64,000 bases of DNA from Bufo bufo (taxonomy: Eukaryota > Chordata > Amphibia > Anura > Bufonidae): assembly GCF_905171765.1 (NCBI RefSeq), contig NC_053390.1, positions 513,591,565 through 513,655,564 of the forward strand. The letters are read 5' to 3'. The notes beneath the pieces were generated by a model, which did not search any database, had not been told where the DNA came from, and saw only the letters and a list, made by a program, of their open reading frames with translations. The stretch's first letter is position 1. Each line of letters begins with the position of its first letter. Positions 11,391-21,779 of this stretch are shown here, piece after piece. A program made the translations under genes and the position numbers.

Positions 11391-12102
11391 TAAGTGACAG
11401 GGGGGGTGTAGTGTAGTGGTGCTTGGTGCAACATATTACTGAGCTACCTGTGTCCTCTGGTGGTCGATCCAAACAAAGGGGACCACCAGAGGACCAGGTA
11501 GCAGGTATATTAGACGCTGTTATCAAAACAGCGTCTAATATACTTGTTAGGGGTTAAAAAAAACACATCTCCAGCCTGCCAGCGAACGATCGCCGCTGGC
11601 AGGCTGGAGATCAACTCTCTTACCTTCCGTTCCTGTGAGCGCGCGCGCCTGTGTGCGCGCGTTCACAGGAAATCTCGCGTCTCGCGAGATGACGCGTATA
11701 TGCGTGATTGTGTGCAGCGCTGCCACCTCCGGAACGCGAATCTGCGTTAGGCGGTCCGGAGGTGGTTAAATTGCCGATTTTCGCAATCAAGAATATAATC
11801 TCAAATTTGCGAATATATGACGGATATTCTACAAAATATCGCGAATTCGAATATTGCCCCTGCCGCTCATCACTAATCCTCATAGCTGTTACTTTGATGC
11901 CTGGAATGTTGGAGGATGTGATGGTGATATTATCCATGGTAATAACTAAAAGCAGTGAGGGTGTATTCTCTAGATAATTTTACCTTCTGAATCTAAAGGT
12001 AATAGCTACCTATGAGGTATTCCCACAGCAGCAGAGAAATTGTAATTGAAATGAGTAATAATTGCCAATAACACAAAGTACAAATCTATTTTCAGCATTA
12101 TA

Positions 12103-12592
12103 CAGGGTGGGCCATTTATATGGATACACCTTAATAAAATGGGAATGGTTGGTCATATTAACTTCCTGTTTGTGGCACATTAGTATATGTAAGGGGGGAA
12201 ACTTTTCAAGATGGGTGGTGACCATGGCGGCCATTTTGAAGTCGGCCATTTTGAATCCAACTTTTGTTTTTTTCAATAGGAAGAGGGTCATGTGACACAT
12301 CAAACTTATTGGGAATTTCACAATAAAAACAATGGTGTGCTTGGTTTTAACATAACTTTATTCTTTCATGAGTTATTTACAAGTTTCTGACCACTTATAA
12401 AATGTGTTCAATGCGCTGCCCATTGTGTTGGATTGTCAATGCAACCCTCTTCTCCCACTCTTCACACACTGATAGCAACACAGCAGGAGAAATGCTAGCA
12501 CAGGCTTCCAGTATCCGTAGTTTCAGGTGCTGCACATCTCGTATCTTCACAGCATAGACAATTGCCTTCATATGACCCCAAAGATAAACTGG
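12103..12592 (-). mobile_element. Mariner-type DNA transposon fragment
   Basis: It begins after TA (12101-12102) with CAGGGTGGGCCATTTATATG, a terminal motif I recognise from mariner-type repeats of fish and frogs. A non-coding stretch follows, then the 3' end of a transposase reading frame on the minus strand (12395-12592). The element is cut near 12592, so only one end and the C-terminal coding part survive. The family assignment is from memory. Confidence 0.6.
12395..12592 (-). pseudogene. C-terminal fragment of a mariner-type transposase
   Basis: An uninterrupted minus-strand frame reads YLWGHMKAIVYA, then KLRILEACA, EEWEKRVALTIQHNG and HIL, ending in TAA at 12395-12397. YLWGHLK close to the C-terminus is typical of mariner/IS630 transposases just after the last catalytic acidic residue. 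No start codon or catalytic domain remains. The upstream coding sequence is replaced at about 12592 by sequence I do not recognise. Confidence 0.65.
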
Positions 12593-12737
12593 AAAAACTC
12601 AGGGAACTTGCCAGCTTCAGTGCATAAAGAGGGAAACACATCATCATGTAGCAATTTCGCATATCCAGTGACTTTTATCTTTGCGGTCATCTGAAGGCAA
12701 TCGTCTATGCTGTGACTTTCGAGTTCTCCTAAGTGTC

Positions 12738-12922
12738 CCGTAAATCCTGCGTCTGCGCCGTCCCGTTTATTATTCGGCGCAGTGAGTGAAGGATGCGCTC
12801 CTGCTGCCGGCTTCTTCCTTCGGCGCAGGCGCAGTGAGGAAGCCGGCAGCAGGAGCGCCTTCTTCACGCACTGCGCCTGCGCAGAATACGAAACAGGACG
12901 GCACAGGCGCAGGATTTACGGC
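12738..12922. repeat. GC-rich foldback hairpin
   Basis: The outer arms CCGTAAATCCTGCG and CGCAGGATTTACGG match, and the inner arms CTGCTGCCGGCTTC and GAAGCCGGCAGCAG continue the stem almost to the centre at about 12833. It is much richer in GC and CpG than its surroundings. It could be a small MITE; no clear target duplication can be separated from the palindrome itself. Confidence 0.75.
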
Positions 12923-14000
12923 ATAAACTACCGCAATGTATGGATGTATCTTGGAACCGTGGTACATGGTGCTTATAAGGTCAGCCCTGGTACAGCCACT
13001 CCTCTGCACAAGGATGTCTTGTTGTCCAGTCAGTGAACATGAAAGTATATGTTTTACATAAACCAGTGCAATTTCTACTACAATCTTTACTTTCCATTGA
13101 GAAGTCTGATGGTACAATGAGTTACTATACTGAAGGAGGTCTAACACTAATTGGTGTAACCACAAGTACCGCAAGACTGACCAAGATTGAAACCATGTGT
13201 CTACAACATAGGAAGCTTTTTCAGCAGAGTGCAACGTATCCATTCCTTACTATTTTAATTGTAGGGCTCTTTACCGACTTAGTATGCAAACTAGCTCCGA
13301 TGTCTTTGTAATACGCTTGTAAAACTACTCAGAAATTAGCAATGTAATTATTACTATTACTATTATGCAATGAGCAGACAAGGCGAACGTCTTTCCAGCG
13401 AAATGGGGAAAATTGTATTTTGTGATAAATAATTTTTTATTGCAAAATATGGTATATAGTATTCATCTGTGATCTGTGGTGCTATGGTTGTATTACCGAA
13501 AAACCTCTCCCTATCTCCCTGTACACAGACAAGGAACATGGTTCCTGTCAAAGGTTTCAGGATGTGGCATCAAAGGTACGGTATTTTATGTCAGACAAAT
13601 CTTATGTTTTTTTAAAAGGAGGCAGTGTGTCAAATGAGTCTTGTGCATTTTCATGATCAGATATTAGTTAACAATACACCCTATACTTTAAACCTATACC
13701 CTTTGTTTAGGTCAGTGATGAACAGAGTAGGAAAAAAAAACATTAAGAATTTGAGTTTTACCCCAAAGTAAAATTAATTAAAGTGAAACATTACTGTATG
13801 CATACCCCTAAATGGTGCAAAATCAAAGTATAACATCTTCCATGTGCCAGGGTAATGATGCATTGCTCCCATTGATATGAAAGGAAGCAGCACAGCAGTA
13901 ACCAGGCATGGCCATTACACAGTGGATGAAGCTGTGTTTTTCCGATACCTTGTTCTGGCACTGAATCTGATCGGTGGGTTGCCAGAAGTTAGAATCCTGC
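12923..14000. other. Unassigned sequence
   Basis: A minus-strand frame (12770-13243) and a plus-strand frame (13033-13311) exist, but neither resembles a family I know, and the first runs through the hairpin at 12738-12922. Both are probably chance ORFs. The rest is AT-rich with no clear repeat borders. Confidence 0.5.
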
Positions 14001-14004
14001 CTCT

Positions 14005-14290
14005 CTGATTAGGGGTGAGCGAATCAAGTTTTGGATCCAATATCCAAAGTCAATTCATTCCTAAACTTTATTTTAATGCTGTACGGAAACGTATCTGCTA
14101 CTGTGAGTTCAAATTTGCACGAGACTTTGGTGAATAACATCGGGCTTCGATTCTAGAAATTGAAAAACATTTTAAAACAAGAATCCGAAGTCGGCTTTGG
14201 TAGCAGCTGGCACTTCTGTACCAAAGTCAACTTTGGATTCCTGTTTTAAAATGCTTAGTTTGATAGGGAGGTTGCAGGTGACAGATTTCT
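14005..14290. mobile_element. Degraded hAT-like foldback fragment
   Basis: It starts with GGGGTGAGCGAATCAAG and shares GGATCCAATATCCAAAGTC, TTTTAATGCTGTACGG and CTTTGGTA...GGCACTTC-type segments with the larger foldback at about 62545-62995. The middle is inverted around 14205 (AAAACAAGAATCCGAAGTC against GACTTTGGATTCCTGTTTT). Borders are uncertain. Confidence 0.55.
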
Positions 14291-14399
14291 TTTAAACTCA
14301 GAAATTATATGATTTTTAAATGATTTAAACAGAAGGGCTCCACATGGTATACAATGCTAAGCAATCGTCCAATCATATTTAAAAGACTCTGTAAGGGAC

Positions 14400-14900
14400 T
14401 CTCTAATTAACCCATAGGCTCTCAGCGCCGTAAATGTACGGCACTGGGAGGGTCTTTAAATATAGCGCCCGCTCGCGAGCACAATGGGAGCCATAAGCAG
14501 CTGGTCTCTGATGTTTTAAACAGCAGAGGCTGTCAGCTAATGTCTGTGAGCGGCAATAATGCCAATTCCAGGCATTTAACCCTATAGATACCATGGTCAA
14601 GCATGACCACAGTATCTAAATGGCTAAAAACCTGGATGCGCACTCTTCAAGGTTAAGACCAGCTTCCCCATGCAACGATCAGGAAGCCAGTCTTTCATTT
14701 TAATACACTGAGGGGGTCACCGCCTCTTCTAAACTTACACCAGCTCCATTGCTGGCGTAGATTTAGACCATTTACTACACCTTAAACAAGCGAAGAAAAT
14801 TATAAATGAGACGAGCCTCCCAGCCCATCCCCTTTTTCCACCCATGCTACGCCCACCTTTTTAGACCTGGCGTGAGTGGGGAAAATCCCACAAAAAACAA
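14400..14900. repeat. Degraded repeat fragments
   Basis: 14405-14640 has a GC-rich block starting TTAACCCATAGGCTCTCAG with a CCGTAAATGTACGG palindrome, resembling the left part of a TTAA element. 14715-14890 has GTAGATTTAGACCATTTAC and CTTTTTAGACCTGGCGTGAG, also seen at 61930-62065, so it belongs to a dispersed family. No full element or coding sequence. Confidence 0.5.
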
Positions 14901-16510
14901 GAAAAACAGGCCCTCATAAGCTACGTGAATGGAAAAAAAATATATATATAAAATCATGGCTCTGTGAAGACAGGGAAGAAAAATAAAGAAAGGGAATACG
15001 AAAAAGAAAACTCCAGTATCCAAGAGGTTAATAATTCCAATGGGCTTATTTTTATTTTTTTTACCAGTGTTTACATTTAAGGATTCTTCTTCTTGTCTGC
15101 ATATGCCATAAATATATGAATTTTGCTTGTGGAGATAAATTCAGAACCTAATTTCAGATTTCTGAAACATTACAAAATCCTATGTAGGTAAAATAAAGCT
15201 TATTGGCCAATAACCTTAATTCCCCTGGATTTTCTGCTTCGAAAGATACTCCATAGAGTAATGTCATGTAGTGCATGTCAGCAGAGATGAATTTCCACCG
15301 GTAAAATTAATAATACTTAACTTTATATGCTCTAAATCTTCCAAAGTACTTCTGCTGAGATTTCCAAGTCAATTACTTGTAGCGACACTAATTTTGCACC
15401 TCCTTCCTACAACTAAGACGTATTGTCTGAAAAGGATATTCCTGTGTAGGATAAAGAGAGGTATTTTACGTGTAAATTATATAATAATTTATTTAAGGGT
15501 CATCATAGCCTACTCTCTCCTTACAGCCTTTTTTTTAGGATAGGATGTATTTATCAGCAGTTCTAATTGCAGCATTTTAAAAGGGCCGAGGCATGTTATA
15601 ACAGACAGGTCATACGTATGTGCCGCGCTGTGCCCTAACTTGACCGAATGAGTGATACTACAGCACTATTGTCATGCTTTTGTTCTTCCGATCAAGGTGT
15701 GTTTCTTTCGTCTGCCTGAACTTGCTGAGATGTAGACTTTGTTGCTACACATTCACAGCTTGTTACGGCCCCTGTATGCTTGCCTTACATTAAGAGGGAA
15801 TATCGCAGGTACAGCAGACCTACAAGTGTTAAGCAGAAGTAAATCTAGACTGCATGAAAAGTCATTCATAGGCTCATTTCTGCAGGCAAAATGAAAGTTG
15901 CAATTCAGGAGGGAATCTCTACTTACCTGATGGCTATTGTTAGATTTCTCTCTGTTACGGGAACTCCAGTATAATTAGCTTATAAATCATTCCAGAGTTG
16001 TGCATGTTGTTATGTTTCCTGAAGTGTAGAGGGTGAATTTAAAGTATTGGGGAAAAAAAATCTAAAAAAATAATAAAATTAAATTTTATCCTCATTCTTT
16101 TGCTCAAATTTATGTGATATTTATAAATTGAAAAATTGGAAATAAATATAATTGTTATATTATTAAGATAAGAGCCTTTATAAGTGTTTTTTTAATTGAA
16201 CAAGTAACTAAAGGGTGTATTCAGTTCATACAGTACTGCCTGATCCATCACATGAAGGATACCAACATTGCCCAATGGACCTCATTGTGGTAGACATTTT
16301 GACATCCTTGATTACAGCCTCTTGCCTCTATGTCAGAGGCAGTTACTTTACCACGTTTTGGGGGCCTCAGGTGCTGCCCTTTACTTCATTTGAGGGCTAC
16401 ACATTTCTGCTGATTTCTGTATCTCCTGTATCTCAGAATAATGAAGGGTGACCACAGAAGTGTAACCACCTTTCAGCTGCAAATAGGGGACACAAGTGCC
16501 CAGTTCTCAA
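14900..16510. other. Unassigned AT-rich sequence
   Basis: No repeat borders, protein family or RNA gene recognised. Short ORFs at 15271-15543 and 16215-16451 lack any family signature. The region may be intergenic or intronic. Confidence 0.5.
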
Positions 16511-16520
16511 TATCATAGAG

Positions 16521-16678
16521 CTGTGGTTAGCAGCCTTCCGCACTCCAGTTGTTGTGAAACTACAATTCCCAGCATGCGCCATTCGCTTCTATGAGAGTTC
16601 TAAGAAGAGTAGAGTAAGTGTGCATGCTGGGAGTTGTAGTTTCACAACAGCAGGAGTGCCAGAGGTTGCCTACCCCTG
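16521..16678. mobile_element. 158-bp hAT MITE with 8-bp TSD and ZNF143-like motif
   Basis: TCATAGAG is duplicated exactly at 16513-16520 and 16679-16686. The ends CTGTGGTTAGCAGCC and GGTTGCCTACCCCTG are related inverted repeats. Both arms carry the conserved block ACTACAATTCCCAGCATGC (16559-16577; a CTACAACTCCCAGCATGC variant on the minus strand at about 16622-16639). Further copies of the family lie at 39453-39599, about 51226-51350 and about 52338-52440. Non-coding. Confidence 0.9.
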
Positions 16679-16839
16679 TCATAGAGGTTCCCATTAGTTT
16701 GAGTCCCAAAAGTGAAACATTAATTGCAGATCCTATCAATATTCCATGAATAAGATAATTTAAAAAAAACTTTTCAGCCCCAGAGGTTGTTTTGTTTTTG
16801 CATTTTTGTTTTTCACTGCTTGCATTTCTGGAGCCGTAA

Positions 16840-17149
16840 GGGCTGTTTCACACGAGCGGATGCCGTGTGTGTCATCTGCAGCGTGAATGACAGCCAAGCC
16901 CCGTTCCGGACAGCAGAGACACCGAGCATTAACATGACTGATAATGCTCCGTGCCTCTCTGTGATCTCTTTACTACAAAATCACGGTGACAACTTTATCT
17001 CATTGTGATTTTGTAGTAAAAAGGTCACAGAGAGGCAAAGAGCATTATCAGTCATGTTACTGCTCCGTGTCTCTGCTGTCCGGAGCTGGACTTGGCCGTC
17101 ATTCACACTGCTGATGACACGCACGCCATCCGCTCGTGTGAAACAACCC
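16840..17149. mobile_element. Harbinger-like foldback MITE with TAA TSD
   Basis: The ends GGGCTGTTTCACACGAGCGG and CCGCTCGTGTGAAACAACCC are inverted repeats, flanked by TAA at 16837-16839 and 17150-17152. The interior is palindromic, with CATGACTGATAATGCTC mirrored by GAGCATTATCAGTCATG. The 73-aa ORF inside it is a by-product. Confidence 0.88.
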
Positions 17150-17159
17150 TAACTTTTTT

Positions 17160-17970
17160 ATTTTTCCGTTCACATAGCCGTATGGAAGGCTTTTTTGTGG
17201 GATCAGTTGCACTTCCTAATTGTATACAGTGTAGTGGGGGCAGTAAAAAAATTCTAAATGGGGTGAAGGGAAAAAAAATGCAATTCCGCAACCGTTTTAT
17301 GGGCTTTATTTTTAAGGAATTCCCTATGCGTTAAAACTGACCAGTTACTTTCATTCTCCAGTACTTTTACGGCAATATAGTTTTTCTTCATCTTTAATAC
17401 TGAAAAATAAAAATAAAAACCTTTAAAAAAAATTGGGGCTTGCCATATTTGTTCAACCTATCCTTTTTTTTCAAATCTTCATTTAAAATAAAGAATGGTT
17501 TCACAAATTATTTTTTTTAAAGGACACAAACATTTTGAAACATACAGTAAGCTTAAAAAAAGGAAAGATCACAAAATTGCATACATTTGTATATGTTTCT
17601 TCATGTCAACGCAAATGTTAATTGTGCAGCAAAAACGAGTAAAGAGCCCCTGATAGTCATGATGATGACCACACATAAAAAAGTCATAGCTTAATCATTA
17701 AAATGTTATCTCCTAGGGGGTGATTTATTATCCAGAAATACGCGCCGCAATCTGTGCCTTTTTTCTGCTCAAGCTAGGTCTATAATAGTGGGCAGGTAAG
17801 CCCGTCTTATTCATCATTTTCTACACCTGGGAAGCTGGCTTACGTTTAGAAAGGCACTGGATGCACCAAAGTTATGTACAGGCCTGTGCCTCTTCATAAC
17901 TTCGGCGGATCCACCGCCAGATGTAGGGGTTGTTATGACCAGCGTCTTAATAAATGACCCCCCTAGTGCC
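17160..17970. repeat. TTAA-element fragment and a small foldback
   Basis: 17160-17640 resembles the A/T-rich internal part of the TTAA elements (GTTCACATAGCCGTATGG, then long A and T runs) without clear ends. 17715-17965 is bounded by GGGGGTGATTTATTA and TAATAAATGACCCCCC, an inverted pair marking a short MITE. Related TTTATTA/TAATAAATGACCCCC ends recur at 61880-62168. Non-coding. Confidence 0.5.
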
Positions 17971-20185
17971 TAAATATGGTATTATTTTTACTACTCAAAT
18001 GACACAGTTCAGAGCACAGATAGCGTGGCATAAGGGCCATACAATTCCCACCAGAGGGCTACATGTTGTCTGTCAAGTGGTCTATACAAAGCTAGTTTGC
18101 TAGGAGCCTCACCAACACATGTGCATACACGTGAACACTGAAACTAGTGCCTTAGATGATGTTGTCACATGATCACATAACCACTTGATGTAAGATTAGA
18201 TTTAGGACCTTTATTTCTTGGTTTGGTTATCTTTTTAAGGCACTATGCACATGACCTTTTCCATTTTGCATTTTTATTTGTCCATTGTTTTTAATGGGTC
18301 CGCGGTCTGCATTTTGTGGACATGCGCAAAGCACACATATGATCAATGTTCTTTCTGCCTCCATATGCCCATTCTGCTAAATAGATAGAACAGGACCTAT
18401 ACTTGTCTTCAAAATACAGACCACGTACCCATTGAAGGCAACACCGACTGCTATGGCTATTGATTGGCTGAGCAGGACTTTCGTGGAATTTCTGGCCTGT
18501 TGAGCTGGGGCCAGGAAGCGGAGAGCAACAAGGACTGAAGCAGCTTCAGAACATTAGCAGCATGGGATCAGTGAGGATGAGTATGGCTTCTTTTTTCTAA
18601 ATTTGTAATCCTATGAGCCATATATAAAAAAAAATAATATTACCTCTGGACGTGAACTTTAAGGTTGAATATAAACATGAGTTCCACAGAAATGTAAACG
18701 TATTAGTGTATGTCACCATGATGATATAACACTAATGCCGTGCTGGTGACTGTGTTTGACATTACACAACATTTTGTGGAGGAGTATATATGGTTTCATC
18801 ACTGACTGTGACTCAACTGGTACTGGAGCATATCCAGAGATGATGATTTGTCATGAAGAACATATATCCAAACACTGGTTTTATTAAGAGTGTTAGTCAT
18901 CTTGGAATTATTGTAAGACATGATACTGATCATTTCTTTAAGAGGAAATATAACCTACCATTTAAAATGTGTAAAAAAAAATGACTGTTAATGATTACTG
19001 GACTACCGCTATAAGATGATAGCTTTCTGTGCCATCTGTGCTGCTCATTCTATTAAGGTCAAAAAGGTTTCCTTCAAAACTTCTCAGTTTAGCATTTCAT
19101 TAGATATTCACAGACATAATTTTGAGTCCCTGTATTATGATGAAATTTGGATTTTCTTCAGCCAAAACCAGAAGTGGATCTAGCAGGCAGAAGAGCAGGA
19201 GAGGTCCTCCTTTTATATTTCTCATTCCCTTCCAAGATAGTTCTGACTTTGCATCAAAAAACTAAAAAACTACACCAAATCTGCCACAAATAGCTGTGTG
19301 TGACAGCACCCTAAAGATGGTGTTTCATACAGCCCCATTATTTAAGAAAGGTTATCTATAAAATGTATGCATTAAAAAAACTTTACTTGGGGGTTATGAA
19401 GTTATTATTTTTGCATGCTAAACAAAGTTCCAGCACAGAACAAGGCTGAATAAATCTATAAAATATAGTGACATATTTATCAAGACTAACATTCCCATAT
19501 GCTAGTCTTGATTCCCTTGCACCGGAGAAAGAGTGCCTAATTTATCAAGAGGCAAATGCCTCTTCATAAATTAGGTGCACTCCTGGAACTGCATACGTGA
19601 GAAACTCAGTAAAGTGTGATCCAGTCAGAAGCTTAAAAGGTCACAAATTATGGTGCAAATATGCCTTGCACCATTATTTGGGACGTTTTTACGCCACAGT
19701 AGTGCTGTAAATGTCCCCCACGGTCTTTACTGTAGCCAGTAATATAAAAAAAATAATCTAAATACAGAGCAAAGCCAACTCAGGTACCAAATAATCTGGA
19801 TTTGGATTTTTTTTGCCTTGGCTGTTTTATATGCTTCAATCCTTCAATGGCAGCCAAACGGGAGGGGCTAGAGCCAGAAAAACATCACTGGAATCACCGA
19901 AAATGTGGCTGCATAGGTATGGAGCCTGCTGGAGTCTTATGATAAAGTGACGAAAGGACCGGTCAACTGGTTTGGGGCAACTGAACCAACAACATGCTGT
20001 TATGCAGTTGGAGTTTAAGGTCTCAAATCTGGCCATATCATACCCATATGACCCCACAAAGAATAGTGAATAAAAATTCCAGAAGCAGCTCTGATATGAC
20101 ACAATTTATTGAGTCATATATAATCCCATAAACATCCTCTGTATGTTTCCCTGTGAGATCGGAGGAACATGGCGTCTCCATACAC
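17971..20185. other. Largely unassigned sequence with degraded repeats
   Basis: 18240-18440 looks like part of a Harbinger-type MITE (GGCACTATGCACATGACC, TTTTTAATGGGTCCGCGG) without a clear second end. 19465-19720 contains TTTATCAAGACTAACATTCC and TTTATCAAGAGGCAAATG, another dispersed MITE family. No host exon, RNA gene or intact element recognised. Confidence 0.5.
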
Positions 20186-20190
20186 TGCTA

Positions 20191-21777
20191 CAAACCGGAT
20201 TCCAAAAAAGTTGGGACACTATACAAATCGTGAATAAAAACTGAATGCAATGATGTGAAGGTGCCAACTTCTAATATTTTATTCAGAATAGAACATAAAT
20301 CACAGAACAAAAGTTTAAACTGAGAAAATGTACCATTTTAAGGGAAAAATATGTTGAATCAGAATTTCATGGTGTCAACAAATCCCAAAAAAGTTGGGAC
20401 AAGGCCATTTTCACCACTGTGTGGCATCTCCCCTTCTTCTTACAACAGACGTCTGGGGACCGAGGAGACCAGTTTCTCAAGTTTAGAAATAGGAATGCTC
20501 TCCCATTCTTGTCTAATACAGGCCTCTAACTGTTCAATCGTCTTGGGCCTTCTTTGTTGCACCTTCCTCTTTATGATGCGCCAAATGTTCTCTAAAGGTG
20601 AAAGATCTGAACTGCAGACTGGCCATTTCAGTACCCGGATCCTTCTCCTACGCAGCCATGATGTTGTGATTGATGCAGAATGTGGTCTGGCATTATCTTG
20701 TTGAAAATTGCAGGGTCTTCCCTGAAAGAGATGACGTCTGGATGGGAGCATATGTTGTTCTAGAACCTGAATATATTTTTGTGCATTGATGGTGCCTTTC
20801 CAGACATGCAAGCTGCCCATGCCACACGCACTCATGCAACCCCATACCATCAGAGATGCAGGCTTCTGAACTGAGCGTTGATAACAACTTGGGTTGTCCT
20901 TGTCCTCTTTGGTCCGGATGACATGGCGTCCCAGATTTCCAAAAAGAACTTCGAATCGTGACTCGTCTGACCACAGAACAGTCTTCCATTTTGCCACACT
21001 CCATTTTAAATGATCCTTGGCCCAATGAAAACGCCTGAGCTTGTGGATCTTGCTTAGAAATGGCTTCTTCTTTGCACTGTAGAGTTTCAGCTGGCAACGG
21101 CGGATGGCACGGTGGATTGTGTTCACTGACAATGGTTTCTGGAAGTTTTCCTGAGCCCATTCTGTGATTTCCTTTACAGTAGCATTCCTGTTTGTGGTGC
21201 AGTATCGTTTAAGGGCCCGGAGATCACGGGCATCCAGTATGGTTTTACGGCCTTGACCCTTACGCACAGAGATTGTTCCAGATTCTCTGAATCTTCGGAT
21301 GATGTTATGCACAGTTGATGATGATAGATACAAAGTCTTTGCAATTTTTCGCTGGGTAACACCTTTCTGATATTGCTCCACTATCTTTCTGCGCAACATT
21401 GTGGGAATTGGTGATCCTCTACCCATCTTGGCTTCTGAGAGACACTGCCACTCTGAGAAGCTCTTTTTATACCCAATCATGTTGCCAATTGACCTAATTA
21501 GTGTTAATTGGTCTTCCAGCTCTTCGTTATGCTCAAATTTACTTTTTCCAGCCTCTTATTGCTACTTGTCCCAACTTTTTTGGGATTTGTTGACACCACG
21601 AAAATTGGAATCAACGTATTTTTCCTTTAAAATGATACATTTACTCGGATTAAACGTTTGATCTGTCATCTACGTTCTATTACAAATAAAATATTGACAT
21701 TTGCCATCTCCACATCATTGCATTCAGTTTTTATTCACAATTTGTTTAGTGTCCCAACTTTTTTGGAATCCGGTTTG
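20191..21777 (-). mobile_element. Near-intact Tc1-like transposon with IR/DR ends
   Basis: A 1587-bp element bounded by TA on both sides (20189-20190 and 21778-21779). The terminal inverted repeats begin CAAACCGGATTCC and extend about 210 bp. Each holds two direct repeats of the core CCAAAAAAGTTGGGACA-type motif (outer about 20200-20220, inner about 20383-20402, mirrored at about 21567-21586 and 21750-21775). This IR/DR layout is that of Sleeping Beauty-like Tc1 elements. The only gene is the transposase on the minus strand. Two full ends and an open frame suggest a recent insertion. Confidence 0.93.
20440..21480 (-). CDS. Tc1-like DD34E transposase, full-length open frame
   Basis: It cuts and pastes its own element at TA dinucleotides in the nucleus. 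The open frame is 346 residues. The family start is more likely Met19 (MGRGSPIPTM, nt 21426), giving 328 residues. A paired-like HTH DNA-binding region occupies about residues 28-70 (RRKIVEQYQKG, then SSSTVHNIIRRFRESG) and the GRKT segment of the second HTH follows. The catalytic triad is D172 (WSDES), D262 (QQDNARPH) and E297 (PLENIW), with 34 residues between the last two. One oddity is CSSDLSP where most relatives have CSPDLSP. It ends at RRLL followed by TAA, while many relatives run about 10-15 residues further, so the tail may be slightly short. No internal stop or frameshift is present. Activity is not proven. Confidence 0.92.
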   Translation of the reverse strand: MIGYKKSFSEWQCLSEAKMGRGSPIPTMLRRKIVEQYQKGVTQRKIAKTLYLSSSTVHNIIRRFRESGTISVRKGQGRKTILDARDLRALKRYCTTNRNATVKEITEWAQENFQKPLSVNTIHRAIRRCQLKLYSAKKKPFLSKIHKLRRFHWAKDHLKWSVAKWKTVLWSDESRFEVLFGNLGRHVIRTKEDKDNPSCYQRSVQKPASLMVWGCMSACGMGSLHVWKGTINAQKYIQVLEQHMLPSRRHLFQGRPCNFQQDNARPHSASITTSWLRRRRIRVLKWPVCSSDLSPLENIWRIIKRKVQQRRPKTIEQLEACIRQEWESIPISKLEKLVSSVPRRLL

Positions 21778-21779
21778 TA

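Larger units (their letters stand above)
8646..11765. mobile_element. 3.1-kb TTAA element with large palindrome and internal satellite
   Basis: Flanked by TTAA at 8642-8645 and 11766-11769, with short inverted ends (CCACCTCAG on the left, GGAGGTGG on the right). It contains a long imperfect palindrome (about 9068-10300, centre near 9625), a ~190-bp tandem array (about 10300-11350) and a GC-rich stem at 11540-11610 (CCAGCCTGCCAGCG mirrored). A piggyBac- or Kolobok-related non-autonomous element is the likely class. Matching ORFs on both strands of the palindrome (9468-9719 plus, 9527-9778 minus) are mirror copies and not genes. Confidence 0.75.
8070..11875. mobile_element. Non-autonomous hAT copy A (5'-truncated), split by a TTAA element
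   Basis: 8070-8645 and 11766-11875 align with the two outer parts of hAT copy B (22643-24969). Shared landmarks are a CTTGTGGGCCAAT block, ATTACATTAGATAGTTAG, GGGAGATAGTCAGTGTAGG and a right end in GCCGCTCATCACTA at 11875. The left terminus found in copy B is absent, so copy A is truncated near 8070. It preserves, uninterrupted, the site that carries a Tc1 insertion in copy B (AAAATATGCGCATCATTA near 8455). No transposase is encoded. Confidence 0.8.

Noticed and set aside
12770..13243. 157-aa minus-strand ORF
   Set aside because: Its C-terminal third is the GC-rich hairpin, and no motif or conserved family is visible.
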